Source: Rhizobiaceae bacterium (GTDB lineage: Bacteria > Pseudomonadota > Alphaproteobacteria > Rhizobiales > Rhizobiaceae). Taken from it: a stretch of DNA of 64,000 bases. How positions within the stretch are numbered: the first letter of the stretch is position 1; each line of letters opens with the position of its first letter. Positions 55,415 to 64,000 of this stretch are shown here, piece after piece. The stretch covers positions 102,949 to 166,948 of the forward strand of contig JANQKQ010000040.1 of assembly GCA_028281105.1 (NCBI GenBank), in the 5' to 3' direction. A model generated the notes under the pieces. That model worked only from the letters and a program-made list of their open reading frames with translations. It did no database searches and was not told the origin of the DNA. A program made the position numbers and the translations under genes.

Positions 55415-55774
55415 GTTTGCTCCCGGGATAGTAATTCAAATGAAAACGGATTGATTATCGACATAAGATATTGCGGAAAATGCATCCTTTGACAATACAC
55501 ATTCCCATTACCCAATACAGAAGATCGATTTCTGGTTGAGAATAATTCCAACCGCTGATGAACCAGCAAGTACCAGGGGGTATGGTGTTGTTCTGTGCGG
55601 ATCTGGCGATCGGTTGACACCCGAATAGGGAATTGCGCCACCCCAGGTTGGCGGCACGGAACAATGGACTGAAGTCGTCCAATAAAGCGGTACTACTTCT
55701 TCCCCAAGTGGCAGCCGGAGGCTTGGAATCGAACGGTCACGGCGTTGGCCCACGGCTCTAGGCGGGGTGCCGCT
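55415..55774. other. AT-richer intergenic region between ileS and the two-gene cassette
   Basis: About 360 bases at roughly 45-50% GC, the lowest in the window. Short open frames on the minus strand (up to about 80 codons) have no ribosome site or recognisable product. The region ends next to the ileS stop codon and probably carries the promoter of the cassette at 53792-55414. No mosaic repeats are present, which is unusual for a long gap in this window. Confidence 0.5.
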
Positions 55775-58762
55775 CTAACCCCCCTCGATCTCTCGCATCG
55801 CTTCGGCGTCGCGCAGCGACAGGTCCGCATATTCCCCGTCGCTGCCCACCTCCGGCAACACCCGCCAGGACCTGGCACATTTTTGCCCCTGCGCGCGCGC
55901 AGGCACCACCGCCACGTCGGCCACCTCATCGAGCCTGAAGGCTCCCGCCGGCGCGGGTTTGTCGGTGATGGTGATCTGGCTGGTGATGCAGATCTCGGCG
56001 AAATCTCGGCCTTCCAGCGCCTCGCGTAGCGACGGGTCGGTCACATGGACGATCGGCGCGGCCTCCAGCGACGAGCCGATGCGCTTCTCGCGCCGCTCGA
56101 TCTCCAGCGCGCCGGTGACCACCCGGCGCACTCGGCGGATCTTGCGCCACTTGTCGGCCAGCGCATCGTCGCGCCAGTCCTTCGGCACGGCGGGAAACTG
56201 CTCGAAATGCACCGAGCCGTCGGCGCTGCCCGTGCGTGAGACAAACGCCTCCTCCATGGTGAAGGGCAGCAGCGGCGCCAGCCATTTGACCAGGCAGTCG
56301 AACAGCCGGTCGACCACCGCTAACGAGGCCTTGCGCCGGGTCGACGAGGGCGCGTCGCAGTAGAGCGCGTCCTTGCGGATGTCGAAGTAGAACGCTGACA
56401 GTTCCACCGTCATGAAGTTGAACAACTGCGCGAACACGCGCTTGTAGTCGAAGTCGTCATAGGCCTTGTGGACGAGCTGATCGAGCTCGGCGAGGCGATG
56501 CAGCATCAGCCGCTCCAGCTCCGGCATGTCGGCCAAAGGCACTTCCTCGCCAGTGTGATGGCCCAGCGTGCCCAGCATCCAGCGCAGCGTGTTGCGCAGC
56601 TTGCGATAAGCGTCGACCGCGCTTTTAACGATCTCATCGCCGATGCGTTGGTCGTCGGCGTAGTCGGCCGAGGCCACCCACAGCCGCAAGATGTCGGCGC
56701 CGTACTGCTTGATGATGTCCTGGGGGAAGGTCTGGTTGCCCAGCGACTTAGACATCTTGCGGCCTTCCTCGTCCATGGTGAAGCCATGGGTGATGACCGT
56801 GTCGTAAGGCGCGCGCCCGCGGGTGCCGCAGCTTTCCAGCAGTGAGGAATGGAACCAGCCGCGATGCTGGTCCGAGCCCTCCAGATACACGTCCGCCGGC
56901 CATTTTAGGTCCTCGCGCTGCTCCAGGCAGAAGGCATGGGTGGAGCCGGAATCGAACCACACGTCGAGAATGTCGGTGACCATGGTCCACTTGTTCGGGT
57001 CGTGGTTGGGTCCCAGAAACCGCTCCTTGGCGCCTTCGGCGAACCAGGCGTCGGCCCCTTCGGCCGTGAAAGCCTCGATGATGCGCGCGTTGACCGCCTC
57101 GTCTTTGAGCACCTGGCCGTCCTCATCCGCGAACACGGCGATCGGCACGCCCCAGGCGCGCTGGCGCGACAACACCCAGTCGGGCCGAGCCTCGATCATG
57201 CCGCGCAGGCGGGCCTGGCCCGTGGCCGGCACGAAGCGGGTCTCGTCGATGGCGTTGAGCGCCAGCTCGCGCAGGGTGCCGTTCTGGCCGGGCACCGGCT
57301 CGTCCATCGCCACGAACCATTGCGGCGTGTTGCGGAAGATCACCGGCTTCTTCGAGCGCCAGGAGTGGGGATAATCGTGTTTGAGCCGCCCGCGCGCGAA
57401 CAGCTTGTCTTTCTCGATGAGCGCCGAGATCACCGCCTGGTTGGCGTCGCCCTTCTTGCCCTTGTCGTCGATGACGCGGGCAGGGCCGCCTTCACGGTCC
57501 GGGCCGAGGCCGGGCGCGTCGGCGGTGAAATAGCCCGCATCGTCGACGGTGAACGGGATCGCCGGATCGACGCCACGCTCGCGCAGCCCGCGCCTGGCCT
57601 CCATCCACGCCTCGAAATCCTCGCGACCATGGCCCGGCGCGGTGTGCACGAAGCCGGTGCCGGCTTCGTCGGTGACGTGATCGCCGTCGAGCAGAGGGAC
57701 GGGGAAACCGTAGCCGCCGCCGAAGCCGGCGAGGGGGTGGGAGCAGGTCAGCTCGGCCAGTTCATCGCCGGCCACGTCGCGCAGTCTCTTGTGCTCAAGC
57801 TTTGCCTTGGCAAAACATTCGCCCGCCAGCTTGTCGGCGAAGATGAGCTTCTCGCCCGGCCGCGGTCCGAACTCGTTCTCGGCCGCCGTGACCTCATACA
57901 GGCCGTACTTGATCTTCGAGGAGAAGCTGATCGCCCGGTTGCCGGGGATCGTCCACGGCGTGGTCGTCCAGATCACCACATAGGCGTCTTCCAGATCGGG
58001 GTGGAATTCGTGGCCGCCGGTTCGCCGGGCGGCGACGGCGTCCGGCTCGCTGCCAACCTGCGATCGCTCTACCGCGAACTTCACCCAAACCGTATCGCTC
58101 TCGTGTGTCGCGTATTCCACCTCGGCTTCCGCCAGCGCCGTGCGTTCCACCACGGACCACATCACCGGCTTGGAACCGCGATACAACTGCCCGCTCATGG
58201 CGAATTTCATCAGCTCGGCGGCGATTAGCGCTTCCGCGTCGAACGCCATGGTCAGATACGGGTCCTCGAAATCACCCTCCACGCCCAGCCGGCGGAATTC
58301 CTCCGTCTGCACCTTGACCCAGTGCTCGGCGAACTCGCGGCATTCGCGGCGGAACTCGCCCACCGACACGTCGTCCTTGCTCCTGCCCTTGGCGCGGTAC
58401 TGCTCTTCGATCTGCCACTCGATCGGCAGGCCGTGGCAATCCCAGCCGGGCACATAGTTGGAATCGTAGCCGCGCATCTGGAACGAGCGCGTGACGATGT
58501 CCTTGAGCGTCTTGTTGAGCGCATGGCCGATGTGCAGATGGCCGTTGGCGTAGGGCGGACCGTCGTGCAGGACATATTTCGGCCGCCCGGCCGATTGCTC
58601 GCGCAGCCGCTTGTAGACGCCGATCCGCTCCCAGCGCTCGATCAGCTCCGGCTCCTTTTTCGGCAGGCCGGCGCGCATGGGAAAATCGGTCTTCGGCAGG
58701 AACAGGGTCTGCGAGTAGTCGCGGGCGGCGGCGGTCTCGTCGGTCTTGGTGGTGTCGTTCAT
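55775..58762 (-). CDS. ileS: Isoleucyl-tRNA synthetase
   Basis: This class I synthetase charges tRNA-Ile. The HIGH motif is in [18 protein letters not shown] near residue 60 and the KMSKS loop is in [13 protein letters not shown] near 640. The editing (CP1) domain with [18 protein letters not shown] lies between them. The C-terminal anticodon domain follows. It has 995 residues from the ATG at 58762 ([18 protein letters not shown]), longer than the E. coli enzyme (938) because of insertions in the editing domain, as is usual in the group. No C-terminal zinc cysteines are seen. Confidence 0.97.
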   Translation of the reverse strand: MNDTTKTDETAAARDYSQTLFLPKTDFPMRAGLPKKEPELIERWERIGVYKRLREQSAGRPKYVLHDGPPYANGHLHIGHALNKTLKDIVTRSFQMRGYDSNYVPGWDCHGLPIEWQIEEQYRAKGRSKDDVSVGEFRRECREFAEHWVKVQTEEFRRLGVEGDFEDPYLTMAFDAEALIAAELMKFAMSGQLYRGSKPVMWSVVERTALAEAEVEYATHESDTVWVKFAVERSQVGSEPDAVAARRTGGHEFHPDLEDAYVVIWTTTPWTIPGNRAISFSSKIKYGLYEVTAAENEFGPRPGEKLIFADKLAGECFAKAKLEHKRLRDVAGDELAELTCSHPLAGFGGGYGFPVPLLDGDHVTDEAGTGFVHTAPGHGREDFEAWMEARRGLRERGVDPAIPFTVDDAGYFTADAPGLGPDREGGPARVIDDKGKKGDANQAVISALIEKDKLFARGRLKHDYPHSWRSKKPVIFRNTPQWFVAMDEPVPGQNGTLRELALNAIDETRFVPATGQARLRGMIEARPDWVLSRQRAWGVPIAVFADEDGQVLKDEAVNARIIEAFTAEGADAWFAEGAKERFLGPNHDPNKWTMVTDILDVWFDSGSTHAFCLEQREDLKWPADVYLEGSDQHRGWFHSSLLESCGTRGRAPYDTVITHGFTMDEEGRKMSKSLGNQTFPQDIIKQYGADILRLWVASADYADDQRIGDEIVKSAVDAYRKLRNTLRWMLGTLGHHTGEEVPLADMPELERLMLHRLAELDQLVHKAYDDFDYKRVFAQLFNFMTVELSAFYFDIRKDALYCDAPSSTRRKASLAVVDRLFDCLVKWLAPLLPFTMEEAFVSRTGSADGSVHFEQFPAVPKDWRDDALADKWRKIRRVRRVVTGALEIERREKRIGSSLEAAPIVHVTDPSLREALEGRDFAEICITSQITITDKPAPAGAFRLDEVADVAVVPARAQGQKCARSWRVLPEVGSDGEYADLSLRDAEAMREIEGG

Positions 58763-59287
58763 GGTTCTCGTTTGCTTGACCCGCGTCGTGCTCACGCCAG
58801 CCGATCGCGGTTCGTTCACGTGGGATGTCGAAAAAGAAGACTGCTCAAACGCTCCCGGTTCCCTGCCGCGCCGGACGCGCGTCACACAGAGGCCGGGCCA
58901 ATAATTCGCGCAATGGCGGCAACGAGACGAGCCATGGCCGGTCTCTTAGCAAGCATGGGTGGATGAATAAAGCCCCTCGGTGGTGGATGCGGGAATTGGC
59001 CGGGGTGAAGGCCGGCACCTCCAATCTCCCCCGCAAACGGGGGAGATGTCGGCGCAACCGACTTAAGGGGTGAAGCGGCAAGCTCCGAATATGCGGCCTC
59101 ACCCCCTCTGTCCCTTCGGGACATCTCCCCCTCAAAGGGGGAGAAGGGGATCTCCATGCTCCCGCCTTCCCGGTTCATCGAGGAGGGTGCCGCTTTCGCT
59201 CTCTCCCCCGAGGGGAGAGATGTCGGCGCAGCCGACAGAGAGGGGGAGCGGCAAATGGGAGAGGAAGACAGGCCCCAACCAACCGCC
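58763..59287. repeat. Family B repeat cluster between ribF and ileS
   Basis: Family B units occupy about 59020-59250: CTCCCCCGCAAACGGGGGAG followed by ATGTCGGCGCAACCGAC, CCCTCTGTCCCTTCGGGACA, and a third GAGATGTCGGCGCAGCCGAC. The part next to ileS (58763-59000) is free of repeats and probably carries the ileS promoter, though I cannot place hexamers with confidence. No gene is supported in this gap. Confidence 0.7.
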
Positions 59288-60283
59288 CTAACCCGCCCCC
59301 GGCCACAGCAGATAGTCCGCCGGCATCGCCGCCAGCAGCTTGCGCGCCTGCGCCGCGTCCTTGTGCATCTGGGCGACCAGGGCCTCTGCGCTTTCGAACT
59401 TCTCCTCCGCGCGCAGCCAGCCGTAGATGAGCACCGTGATCGGCTTGCCGTATAGATCGCCATCGAAGTCGAACAGGTGACTTTCCAGCAGCACCTCGCC
59501 ATTATCGAAGGTCGGCCGGCGGCCGTGGCTGGCCACGCCGTCGTGGATGGAGCCGTCTTCCAGAATCACCCGCACCGCGTAGATGCCGTGGCGTAGCGTC
59601 GCCTGCGCCGGCAGCGACAGGTTGGCGGTGGGATAGCCCAGTTCGCGGCCCATCTGCCGTCCGCGCTCCACGCGCGCGTGCACCCGGTAGGCGTAGCCCA
59701 GCAGGTGGCTGGCGAGCCCGACGTCGCCGTCGCGCAGGGCCTGGCGGATGCGCGTGGACGAAACGATCTGCCCGGCCGTGTCGCCGAAAGGCTCGACGAT
59801 CACCACGTCGAAACCGTGCTCTTGGCCGGCCTGCGCCAGATAGTCCGGCGTGCCCTGGCGTCTGGCGCCGAAGTGGAAGTCGTGCCCGGTCACCGTGCAC
59901 GACACGCCCAACAGCCCGACCAGCATGGCGCGTACGAAGTCGTCGGCCGACTGGCCGGCGAAACCGGCGTCGAACACCTGTTCGATCACCCCGTCGAAGC
60001 CCAGATGGGCGAACAGTTGCGCCTTCAGGTCCGCCGGGGTCAGCCGGTAGACCGGGTTGTCGGGCGCGAAGAAGCTGCGCGGATGTGGTTCGAAGGTGAG
60101 CACCAACGCCGGCGCGGCCCGCTCGCGCGCGATGGCCAGCACCCGGTTCAGCACCGCGCGGTGGCCGCGATGCACCCCGTCGAAATTGCCGATCGCGACG
60201 ACGGCGCCTTTGAGCCGCGCGGGAACGGCCTCGCCCGGCAGCGCGATGCGGATGAATTGCCTTTGTTCCGAACCGTTCGCCAT
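59288..60283 (-). CDS. ribF: Bifunctional riboflavin kinase/FAD synthetase
   Basis: RibF makes FMN from riboflavin and then FAD. The N-terminal nucleotidyl transferase domain has the GNFDGVHRGHRAVLN motif near residue 35 and STRIRQALRDGD near 170. The C-terminal flavokinase domain carries GRELGYPTANLSLP and ESHLFDFDGDLYG. With 331 residues it has full length for the family. It lies 11 bases after the HAD phosphatase gene and is presumably co-transcribed. Confidence 0.95.
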   Translation of the reverse strand: MANGSEQRQFIRIALPGEAVPARLKGAVVAIGNFDGVHRGHRAVLNRVLAIARERAAPALVLTFEPHPRSFFAPDNPVYRLTPADLKAQLFAHLGFDGVIEQVFDAGFAGQSADDFVRAMLVGLLGVSCTVTGHDFHFGARRQGTPDYLAQAGQEHGFDVVIVEPFGDTAGQIVSSTRIRQALRDGDVGLASHLLGYAYRVHARVERGRQMGRELGYPTANLSLPAQATLRHGIYAVRVILEDGSIHDGVASHGRRPTFDNGEVLLESHLFDFDGDLYGKPITVLIYGWLRAEEKFESAEALVAQMHKDAAQARKLLAAMPADYLLWPGAG

Positions 60284-60294
60284 CCCGGGCCGTC

Positions 60295-61197
60295 CTACCA
60301 GCCCAGATGCGGCATGTAGCCCACCGGACGGGCGTCATGAGAGGCGAGAAATGCGCTCACCTTGGCGTGGTCGGGTGCGTTGGCCGGGCCGAACTCGTCG
60401 GCGTGGATGCCCGCGCTGATATAGACCACGTCCAGCCCGAACCGCTGCGCGCCGGCCACGTCGGTGGCGATGCCGTCGCCGATGGCCAGGACATCGCCAT
60501 GGTCCAGCTCCTCGCCCGCAACCTCGAACAGGCGCGAGAGCGCATGCTGGTAGATCGGCCGGTGCGGCTTGCCGAACACGACCGTGGTTCCGCCCAGCGC
60601 GCGATAGTCGCGCGCCAGCGCGCCGGCGCACCAGCGCATCAGCCCGCCATGGTGCACGATCAGGTCCGGATTGGCGCACACGAACGGCAGGTCGCGCGAC
60701 TTCAGGTTCGCCAGCAGTTCGCCGTAGTCCTCCGGCGTCTCGGTGAAATCGTCGAACAGACCGGTGCACACCACCGCGTTCGCCTCGCGCCAGTCGGCCA
60801 GTTCCACGTCAAGCCCGTCATACATCGAATGATCGGCCTGCGTGCCGATGTGGAATATCGGTCCGGTCAGCGTGGCCACATGAGCTTTGGCCGCGTCGCC
60901 GGAAGTCACCACCGCGTCATAAGCGTCGCGCGCGACCCCGAGGCGGTCGAGCTGATCGATCACCAGCTCCTTCGATCGCGGCGCGTTGGTGAGCAGCACT
61001 ACCGGGCCGAAATCGGCGCGAAACCGAGTAAGCGCGTCCACCGTGCCGGCCATCGGCGCCACGCCGTCGTGTACGACGCCCCACACGTCGCACAGCACGC
61101 CGCGATAGCCGCCGGCCAACTGCGCCAGTCCGTCCAGCCTTGGGCTGCCGTTGGAATTGTTCAACTGTCCGATGTCCGAAATTGGCGGTGCTTGCAA
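60295..61197 (-). CDS. TIGR01459-type HAD phosphatase
   Basis: This is a haloacid-dehalogenase superfamily phosphatase of 300 residues of the class IIA cap type, matching TIGR01459. The nucleophile motif is LCDVWGVVHDG near residue 37, then VLLTNAPRSKE (motif II). The late motif is ALAIGDGIATDVAGAQRFG (motif IV). The substrate may be a sugar or nucleotide phosphate; NagD-like proteins are relatives. It is followed directly by ribF, and the pair is seen together in many alphaproteobacteria, so an FMN-related substrate is possible. Confidence 0.9.
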   Translation of the reverse strand: MQAPPISDIGQLNNSNGSPRLDGLAQLAGGYRGVLCDVWGVVHDGVAPMAGTVDALTRFRADFGPVVLLTNAPRSKELVIDQLDRLGVARDAYDAVVTSGDAAKAHVATLTGPIFHIGTQADHSMYDGLDVELADWREANAVVCTGLFDDFTETPEDYGELLANLKSRDLPFVCANPDLIVHHGGLMRWCAGALARDYRALGGTTVVFGKPHRPIYQHALSRLFEVAGEELDHGDVLAIGDGIATDVAGAQRFGLDVVYISAGIHADEFGPANAPDHAKVSAFLASHDARPVGYMPHLGW

Positions 61198-61473
61198 ATG
61201 CGCTCGCGACTGCGGTTAGAGGTTGCCGCCCGCCCGGTCAAGCGCGGCCGTCCAATCGCGGCCCGGCCAATGCGTCGCCCCACCCACCACCTTCGCCGGG
61301 GTGACGGAGGAAAAGGGAGATCGGCCAGGCTCGCCCGCCCTTTGCCTCGGCCGGGAAATTGTCCATACTGAAGGTGAATCGGCGCGGGCGGGTCTTGCAG
61401 GGCAGGCCGAGCGCCGGCAGGGGAGGCCGCCCATTGCGGGCACCATCGCGCGTGCGGCGGCCGGCAAGGGGCG

Positions 61474-62796
61474 ATGGGTACTCATTTGCGAAGCATCGCG
61501 TGGATTTCGACAACCGTCATCGTCGCCACGGCGATGGCCGCCGTCGGCTATTTCCAGTTCTCGCTCACTCGCATCGAGGCGCTGGTGGTCGGCTGCGCCG
61601 TCTTCGCCGTGCTGCTGGCGCTGACGATCTGGATCGCGCAAAGGCGCTCGGTCAGCCAGCTGCGCGCCCAGCTTTCGTCCTATCGCCAGTTCGAGCGCGA
61701 CGTGGCCGGCCGTCTGCGCGGACTGGAGAGCGCGTCAGGCGCTGGCCGCGCGATGCCGCCCGCCGGTGGCGCCGGCCGCAGCCCGGCCGCAGCGCCGCTG
61801 CTGTCGGACCTCGCCGGCGCGCCGACGCTGGATTTGTTCGCCAGCACCGAGCCGGCCCTCGGCGATGAACAGACCGCCGCCGATGGCGCGGATGGCGCAA
61901 CCAACATCATTCATCTGGACCCGTCGGGCCGGCCGCCGCGCGGTCTGCCGGCGGGCGGCGAACCGGCCAACGACCGCGCATCGCAGCCGACCGAGGTCGC
62001 CCCGACGATTGCGCCCGCCGCCGTAGCTAAGGCGGTTAAGCGCGGCGACGTGGAGATCGTCGTACAGCCCGTCGTCGAACTGCCGACCCGCGAAGTGCGC
62101 TATCTGGAGGCGTTCACGCGGATGCGGTTCGGCAAGCGGCTGGCGACCGCGCACGAGTTCATGGCCGCAGCGCGCGAACGAAGCCTGGTCGCGCAGATCG
62201 ATCTGCTGGCGCTCAAGCGCGTGATCGCGCTCGTGCGCGGCCTGGACCGGCAGGACGCCTCGTTTCCGGTGTTCTGGAACCTGTCGAGACGCGCGCTCGC
62301 CGCCCGCAAGACCTATGACGCCATCCACGACCTGCTCGCCGCCAACAAGTCGCTGAAAGAGCGCATCATCTGCGAACTGCCGCACAAGGTCTACGAGAAG
62401 CTCTCCACCAACCAGGCGGACAATCTGGCCCGCATCCGCGATCTGGGCTTCCGCCTGTCGATCGACCACGCCGAGGGAACCCAGGCCGTCAGCCGCCTGG
62501 TCACCGGCGGGCTGTTCCAGTTCGTCAAGATCCCGGCCGACGCCCTGATGCGCATGCCCGGCACCCAGATCGACAATCTGGCCGACGTGCTGGTGCCGCT
62601 GGCGCGCGAGCATTCGGTGACGCTGATCGCGTCCCACGCCGGCCAGGAACACCAGGTGGTCGGCCTGATCGACGCCGATGTCTTTCTCGCCCAGGGCGAC
62701 GTGCTGGCGCCGGCGCGCCCGGTTCGCGCCGATCTTTCCGCCCCCCAGCCCGCCGACGAACCCGGCGATGCCGAGGCCCAGGAACTGGGCACCTGA
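61474..62796 (+). CDS. TipF-like protein with a degenerate EAL domain
   Basis: This 440-residue protein has two N-terminal membrane helices (about 8-28 and 33-53), a polar low-complexity linker to about residue 180 and an EAL-like domain at the C-terminus. The domain keeps VVQPVVELPTREVRYLEAFT, but catalytic residues are lost: EAF in place of EAL, IDHAEG in place of the DDFGTG loop, FVKIPA without the second Asp, and no AExVE. It ends with LAPARPVRADL. This layout and ending match TipF of Caulobacter, which binds c-di-GMP and helps position flagella. Enzyme activity is unlikely. Confidence 0.82.
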   Translation: MGTHLRSIAWISTTVIVATAMAAVGYFQFSLTRIEALVVGCAVFAVLLALTIWIAQRRSVSQLRAQLSSYRQFERDVAGRLRGLESASGAGRAMPPAGGAGRSPAAAPLLSDLAGAPTLDLFASTEPALGDEQTAADGADGATNIIHLDPSGRPPRGLPAGGEPANDRASQPTEVAPTIAPAAVAKAVKRGDVEIVVQPVVELPTREVRYLEAFTRMRFGKRLATAHEFMAAARERSLVAQIDLLALKRVIALVRGLDRQDASFPVFWNLSRRALAARKTYDAIHDLLAANKSLKERIICELPHKVYEKLSTNQADNLARIRDLGFRLSIDHAEGTQAVSRLVTGGLFQFVKIPADALMRMPGTQIDNLADVLVPLAREHSVTLIASHAGQEHQVVGLIDADVFLAQGDVLAPARPVRADLSAPQPADEPGDAEAQELGT

Positions 62797-62837
62797 TTCC
62801 GTTGGGCTTTTTTAGCGCCGCCGCTTCTTGCCATCCC

Positions 62838-62866
62838 TTGACATCCCCGGGACATCCCACTATGTG
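62838..62866 (+). promoter_or_regulatory. groESL promoter
   Basis: TTGACA at 62838-62843, a 17-base spacer and TATGTG at 62861-62866 form a good promoter just before the CIRCE element. The same bases read as CTTG with CTATGT, near the alphaproteobacterial heat-shock sigma factor (RpoH) consensus, so both sigma factors might use it. Confidence 0.65.
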
Positions 62867-62874
62867 AGCGCCGG

Positions 62875-62901
62875 TTAGCACTCAGCCTAAGTGAGTGCTA
62901 A
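62875..62901 (+). promoter_or_regulatory. CIRCE operator (HrcA binding site)
   Basis: TTAGCACTC at 62875-62883 and GAGTGCTAA at 62893-62901 are exact inverse copies separated by nine bases, the perfect CIRCE consensus bound by the HrcA repressor. It lies just after the -10 hexamer and 59 bases before groES, so HrcA would block early elongation or initiation of the groESL operon. Confidence 0.97.
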
Positions 62902-62960
62902 TAGTCGTTTTTGGAATTGAATCGCGCCCCTTCCAGCGGATTCAAGAGATGGGAACAATC

Positions 62961-63257
62961 ATGGCAAAACTGAAATTTCGTCCGCTGCACGACCGTGTAG
63001 TGGTACGCCGGGTCAACTCCGATGAGAAAACCGCCGGCGGCATCATCATCCCCGACACCGCGCAGGAAAAGCCCTCCGAGGGCGAGGTTATCGCGATCGG
63101 TCCCGGCGCGCGCGACGAGAGCGGCAAGCTGGTTCCGCTCGACGTGAAAGAGGGCGATATCATCCTGTTCGGCAAATGGTCCGGCACCGAGGTCAAGATC
63201 GGTGGCGAGGAACTGCTGATCATGAAGGAATCCGACATCATGGGCGTGGTCGCGTAG
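62961..63257 (+). CDS. groES: Co-chaperonin GroES
   Basis: GroES is the heptameric lid of the GroEL chaperonin. The 98-residue product has the roof and mobile-loop sequence: [18 protein letters not shown] at the start and [20 protein letters not shown] as the mobile loop. It ends with [11 protein letters not shown] use the ATG at 62961; an ATG at 62949 is in frame and adds MGTI. groEL follows 78 bases downstream in the same operon under CIRCE control. Confidence 0.97.
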   Translation: MAKLKFRPLHDRVVVRRVNSDEKTAGGIIIPDTAQEKPSEGEVIAIGPGARDESGKLVPLDVKEGDIILFGKWSGTEVKIGGEELLIMKESDIMGVVA

Positions 63258-63299
63258 GCCACGGCCGGGATTTCTCACGCCAAGCAATCAGGAATTTAG

Positions 63300-64000
<701 letters not shown>

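Noticed and set aside
53614..55774. A prophage or integrative element around the AT-richer cassette
   Set aside because: There is no integrase, no tRNA target, no direct repeats at the edges that I could find, and no phage genes. Only base composition points to transfer.
55690..55785. tRNA-like words on the minus strand after ileS (GGTTAGAGC and GTTCGATTCC, then CTGCCA)
   Set aside because: The spacing between the D-loop-like and T-loop-like words is about ten bases too long, the T-stem does not pair, and the first word overlaps the ileS stop codon. It looks like chance or a decayed remnant, not a tRNA gene.

Overview
The window is chromosomal DNA of a GC-rich alphaproteobacterium, most likely of the order Hyphomicrobiales (Rhizobiales). 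The evidence is the gene content and order: an F0 operon with paired b and b' subunits, a PmbA/CysQ/DUF4170/DUF374/WaaA/LpxK block, the guaB-MAPEG-RsmB...guaA neighbourhood, a BacA/SbmA protein, a TipF-like degenerate EAL protein, a GTTC-N7-GTTC LexA-type site and RIME/BIME-like mosaic repeats. No species can be named from the sequence alone. I see no rRNA or tRNA gene, no CRISPR array and no prophage. There is one insertion sequence, of the IS30 family.

Layout. 0-7 kb: a MATE exporter, an orphan GH88/GH105 hydrolase, glyQ, a double-CDGSH iron-sulfur protein, glyS and a YtoQ-like protein. 7-10 kb: mosaic repeats, then a radical SAM protein behind a LexA-type box, and rnhB behind an exceptionally structured leader. 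10-13 kb: the F0 ATP synthase operon (atpI-B-E-F'-F, minus strand). 13-18 kb: a SleB-type cell wall hydrolase, der, a YfgM-like protein, an NnrU-like protein and a DksA/TraR protein. 18-21.4 kb: BacA/SbmA, a structured region ending in an orphan intrinsic terminator, a small unknown gene and a lower-GC methyltransferase. 21.5-29 kb: guaA, a nucleosidase, a Popeye-like cNMP protein, DUF4336, RsmB, MAPEG and guaB. 29-32.2 kb: a divergent glycosylation module (GT-C-like membrane protein versus GT2 plus small flippase). 32.6-36.6 kb: a semialdehyde dehydrogenase, a Bcr/CflA exporter and the IS30 element. 36.9-46 kb: mutL, CcdA plus a periplasmic thioredoxin, DUF2093 and the lipid A/Kdo block ending with pmbA. 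46-52.6 kb: a CPA2 antiporter, a second MATE exporter, patatin, rsmD, a pseudouridine synthase and tadA. 52.9-55.8 kb: a lipoprotein and an AT-richer two-gene cassette of unknown function. 55.8-61.2 kb: ileS, ribF and a HAD phosphatase. 61.4-64 kb: the TipF-like protein and the CIRCE-controlled groESL operon, cut by the window end.

Most genes are housekeeping (translation, purine synthesis, lipid A, ATP synthase, repair, chaperones) in short, tightly packed operons, many with overlapping stop and start codons. The main accessory material is the dispersed repeats. Family A is about 165 bp with roughly 33-bp inverted ends. Family B is built on a clustered hairpin and GTCGGC(T/G)..GCCGAC palindromes. 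Family C is about 85-96 bp and begins GTCATCCTCG. They fill nearly every long intergenic space. Two family A copies carry a family C copy inside them, and a third is split by the IS30 element. The best candidates for something undescribed are the AT-rich secreted-protein/four-helix-membrane-protein pair at 53.8-55.4 kb, the orphan terminator region at 19.8-20.1 kb, the double hairpin over the rnhB start, and the small GT2/flippase/GT-C module.
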